Position numbers and translations under genes: made by a program. From JAVBNJ01 sp031551625 (GTDB lineage: Bacteria; Bacteroidota; Bacteroidia; Bacteroidales; UBA932): a stretch of 14,652 bases of DNA. The notes beneath the pieces were generated by a model. It did not search any database. It was given only the letters and a program-made list of their open reading frames with translations, and had not been told where the DNA came from. The DNA lies in assembly GCA_031551625.1 (NCBI GenBank), contig JAVBNJ010000047.1, forward strand, positions 1 to 14,652, written 5' to 3'. Shown here piece by piece: positions 13,257-14,652 of this stretch (positions within the stretch are counted from its first letter, which is position 1; every line of letters starts with the position of its first letter).

Positions 13257-14027
13257 ATGAAAACGAAACAAGAAATAATAGATAACTGGTTGCCGCGCTA
13301 CACCGGCGAACAACTCGAAAATTTTGGCGAATATATTTTGCTGACGAACTTCCGGTTGTATCTGGAATTGTTTTGCCGATATACCGATACGCACGTAGTC
13401 GATCCGCAGGCCAATATGCCCTGCGCCACTTCCGGAGGTATTACAATGATTAACTTCGGGATGGGCAGTCCCAATGCGGCTATTGTAATGGATTTATTGG
13501 CTGCCGTAAAACCAAAGGCCGTGCTGTTCCTCGGCAAGTGCGGCATACTCAAGGGCCGCAACAATGTGGGCGATTATATTCTACCGATTGCCGCCATCCG
13601 CGGAGAAGGTACGTCGAACGATTACCTGCCCTCGGAAGTACCTGCGCTGCCTGCGTTTAGCCTGCAACGCGCCGTATCAACAACTGTGCGTAATGCTGGT
13701 TTAGACTACTGGACAGGAACTGTGTATACCACCAACCGCCGCGTATGGGAACACGACGAATTATTCCGTGAATACCTGCAACACTTGCGCTGCCTGGCTA
13801 TTGATATGGAAACGGCTACATTGTTCACCGTAGGCTTTGCCAACGAAATAAGCACCGGTGCATTGTTACTGGGCTCCGACAAGCCCATTATTGCCGATGG
13901 AATCAAAACCGCCGAGAGCGACCATCACGTTACGCACGACTATGTGAACCAGCATGTGCAGGTAGGTATCGACGCCCTGAAGCTGATTCAGCGCAACGGC
14001 ACTTCGGTTAAACACCTGCGGTTTTAG
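13257..14027 (+). CDS. amn: AMP nucleosidase (short, Bacteroidetes-type)
   Basis: This is a 256-residue protein of the nucleoside phosphorylase (PNP/UDP) fold. Visible elements are the MINFGMGSPNAAIVMDLLAA block near 64-83, VLFLGKCGILKGRNNVGDYILP near 89-110, and the substrate-binding LAIDMETATLF near 179-189. A terminal GSDKPIIADGIK block lies near 207-218. AMP nucleosidase hydrolyses AMP to adenine and ribose 5-phosphate. The proteobacterial enzyme has an extra N-terminal domain and is nearly twice as long; the short form is the one usual in Bacteroidetes. A general purine nucleosidase or phosphorylase is the main alternative. It follows xseB by 33 bases in the same direction. It may be in the same transcript, though the gap contains the 8-bp repeats. 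Confidence 0.85.
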   Translation: MKTKQEIIDNWLPRYTGEQLENFGEYILLTNFRLYLELFCRYTDTHVVDPQANMPCATSGGITMINFGMGSPNAAIVMDLLAAVKPKAVLFLGKCGILKGRNNVGDYILPIAAIRGEGTSNDYLPSEVPALPAFSLQRAVSTTVRNAGLDYWTGTVYTTNRRVWEHDELFREYLQHLRCLAIDMETATLFTVGFANEISTGALLLGSDKPIIADGIKTAESDHHVTHDYVNQHVQVGIDALKLIQRNGTSVKHLRF

Positions 14028-14100
14028 CACGATTATTCTTTTATTCAGACATATCTTTGTGTGTTTTTTTGTAATGATGCATGCAGTACGGATTTTCCGA

Positions 14101-14164
14101 ATGGTAGGTTCAACATTCACATACCATTTTATTAAGTAGAAATGTAGTGAATACATTTCACTAC
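14101..14164. repeat. Two short hairpins between the convergent amn and FISUMP genes
   Basis: ATGGTA (14101-14106) pairs with TACCAT (14122-14127). GTAGTGAA (14144-14151) pairs with TTCACTAC (14157-14164) around a TACAT loop. The second lies 20 bases past the FISUMP stop on the - strand and is followed there by an A+T-rich tract without a run of T. It may be a weak terminator. Confidence 0.4.
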
Positions 14165-14183
14165 AACTTCCTGCTGCCAATAA

Positions 14184-14652
14184 CTATCTCATACAACGAA
14201 TGCGAAAATAATCTGCGTTATCCGTTATGTGTCTACAATCGCTATGATTACATTGTGTATGGGGTTGAGCACTCCAACCATAGAATGACGGATCTATAAC
14301 TAAGATATACCCGTCCTTGCACCACCAAAATCCTGCTTGCCGGGAATCCCAACCATACTCAGGCTGAGGACAGTAGAATGTATTATACAAACTAAAGGAG
14401 GTACCGTAATAATCATTTCCTCCCACTGATGTTTCTACCAAATCTATATAACGCGGCGAACTGTTGTTTGTAACAAAGGCGTTCCATTCGGCAGCTGTCG
14501 GAACCTTCCAACCCGAAGGGCATGTGCTGCTATTGCTGGCGCTTGCCCCTGGGTAATAGGCTCCCGACGATGCACAATTTGCCGCTACACCCTGCCAGCA
14601 ACTATAGGTAACCCCTTTGTAATTCAGATTTTGTGCCATATACCATTTCCCA
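14184..14652 (-). CDS. FISUMP-domain (Fib_succ_major) protein, 5'-partial at the window end
   Basis: The frame stays open from the stop at 14184 to the right edge. The four codons upstream of the ATG at 14639 read GKWY, giving GKWYMAQNLNY, the classic start of a FISUMP domain; so this ATG is internal and the gene begins outside the window. About 155 codons are visible. The domain continues with a GAYYPG block, TCPSGWKVPTAAEWNAFV and a GGNDYYGTSFSLY block, and closes with YFRIRCMR, the equivalent of the family's VRCVK ending. Cysteines are frequent, as in the FISUMP protein at the left edge. Identity between the two appears limited to the motif positions, so they are paralogues and not recent copies. 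The gene is convergent with amn. Confidence 0.85.
   Translation of the reverse strand, partial: GKWYMAQNLNYKGVTYSCWQGVAANCASSGAYYPGASASNSSTCPSGWKVPTAAEWNAFVTNNSSPRYIDLVETSVGGNDYYGTSFSLYNTFYCPQPEYGWDSRQAGFWWCKDGYILVIDPSFYGWSAQPHTQCNHSDCRHITDNADYFRIRCMR

Noticed and set aside
14052..14059. TATCTTTG promoter match after amn
   Set aside because: It lacks a -33 partner, and no + strand ORF follows before the convergent FISUMP gene; probably chance.
14637..14639. ATG as the start of the right FISUMP gene
   Set aside because: The upstream codons GKWY complete the conserved FISUMP opening GKWYMAQNLNY, so the gene continues beyond the window.
1..14652. CRISPR arrays, tRNA or rRNA genes, transposase genes
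   Set aside because: No regularly spaced repeats with unique spacers, no cloverleaf-like or rRNA-like sequence, and no transposase-like ORF was found by eye.

Overview
The window looks like a chromosomal segment of a member of the Bacteroidota. Four signs support this. There are two FISUMP-domain (Fib_succ_major) surface proteins. AMP nucleosidase is of the short Bacteroidetes type. Several gene starts follow the Bacteroidetes promoter core TAnnTTTG, and Shine-Dalgarno sites are not obvious. I cannot name the genus. Nothing suggests a plasmid or phage.

Layout, left to right. (1) 2-1087 (+) is the 3' part of a secreted or surface FISUMP protein. It is followed by 1143-3056 (+), an exported PQQ/BamB-like beta-propeller protein ending at a strong hairpin. 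(2) 3057-3677 is a gene-poor stretch. It holds one small membrane-peptide ORF behind a good promoter and a 22-bp-stem bidirectional terminator. (3) 7174-3678 (-) is a four-gene sulfur-redox operon. Its order is a DsrC-type protein with both redox cysteines, a DsrM/NarI-like haem-b membrane subunit, a DsrK/HdrD-like iron-sulfur subunit, and a class-V cysteine desulfurase whose frame is interrupted by one TAA codon. No sulfite reductase (dsrAB) or dsrJOP is present in the window. (4) 7269-7817 (+) is a divergent alpha-helical protein that I do not recognise. (5) 11619-7909 (-) reads engB, an unknown exported or lipoprotein gene, then priA. (6) 11767-14027 (+) reads xseA, xseB and amn, divergent from engB with back-to-back promoters. 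(7) 14652-14184 (-) is the 3' part of a second FISUMP protein, cut by the window end.

The housekeeping half (priA replication restart, engB ribosome assembly, xseAB exonuclease VII, amn) is ordinary. The most interesting unit is the DsrC-DsrM-DsrK-cysteine desulfurase operon. It reads like a self-contained system in which sulfane sulfur released from cysteine is loaded on DsrC, and the DsrC disulfide, persulfide or trisulfide exchanges electrons with the quinone pool through DsrMK. That reading is inference. Several gene junctions carry short A+T-rich repeats with 7-16-bp periods, some in inverted pairs. No feature I assigned explains them.
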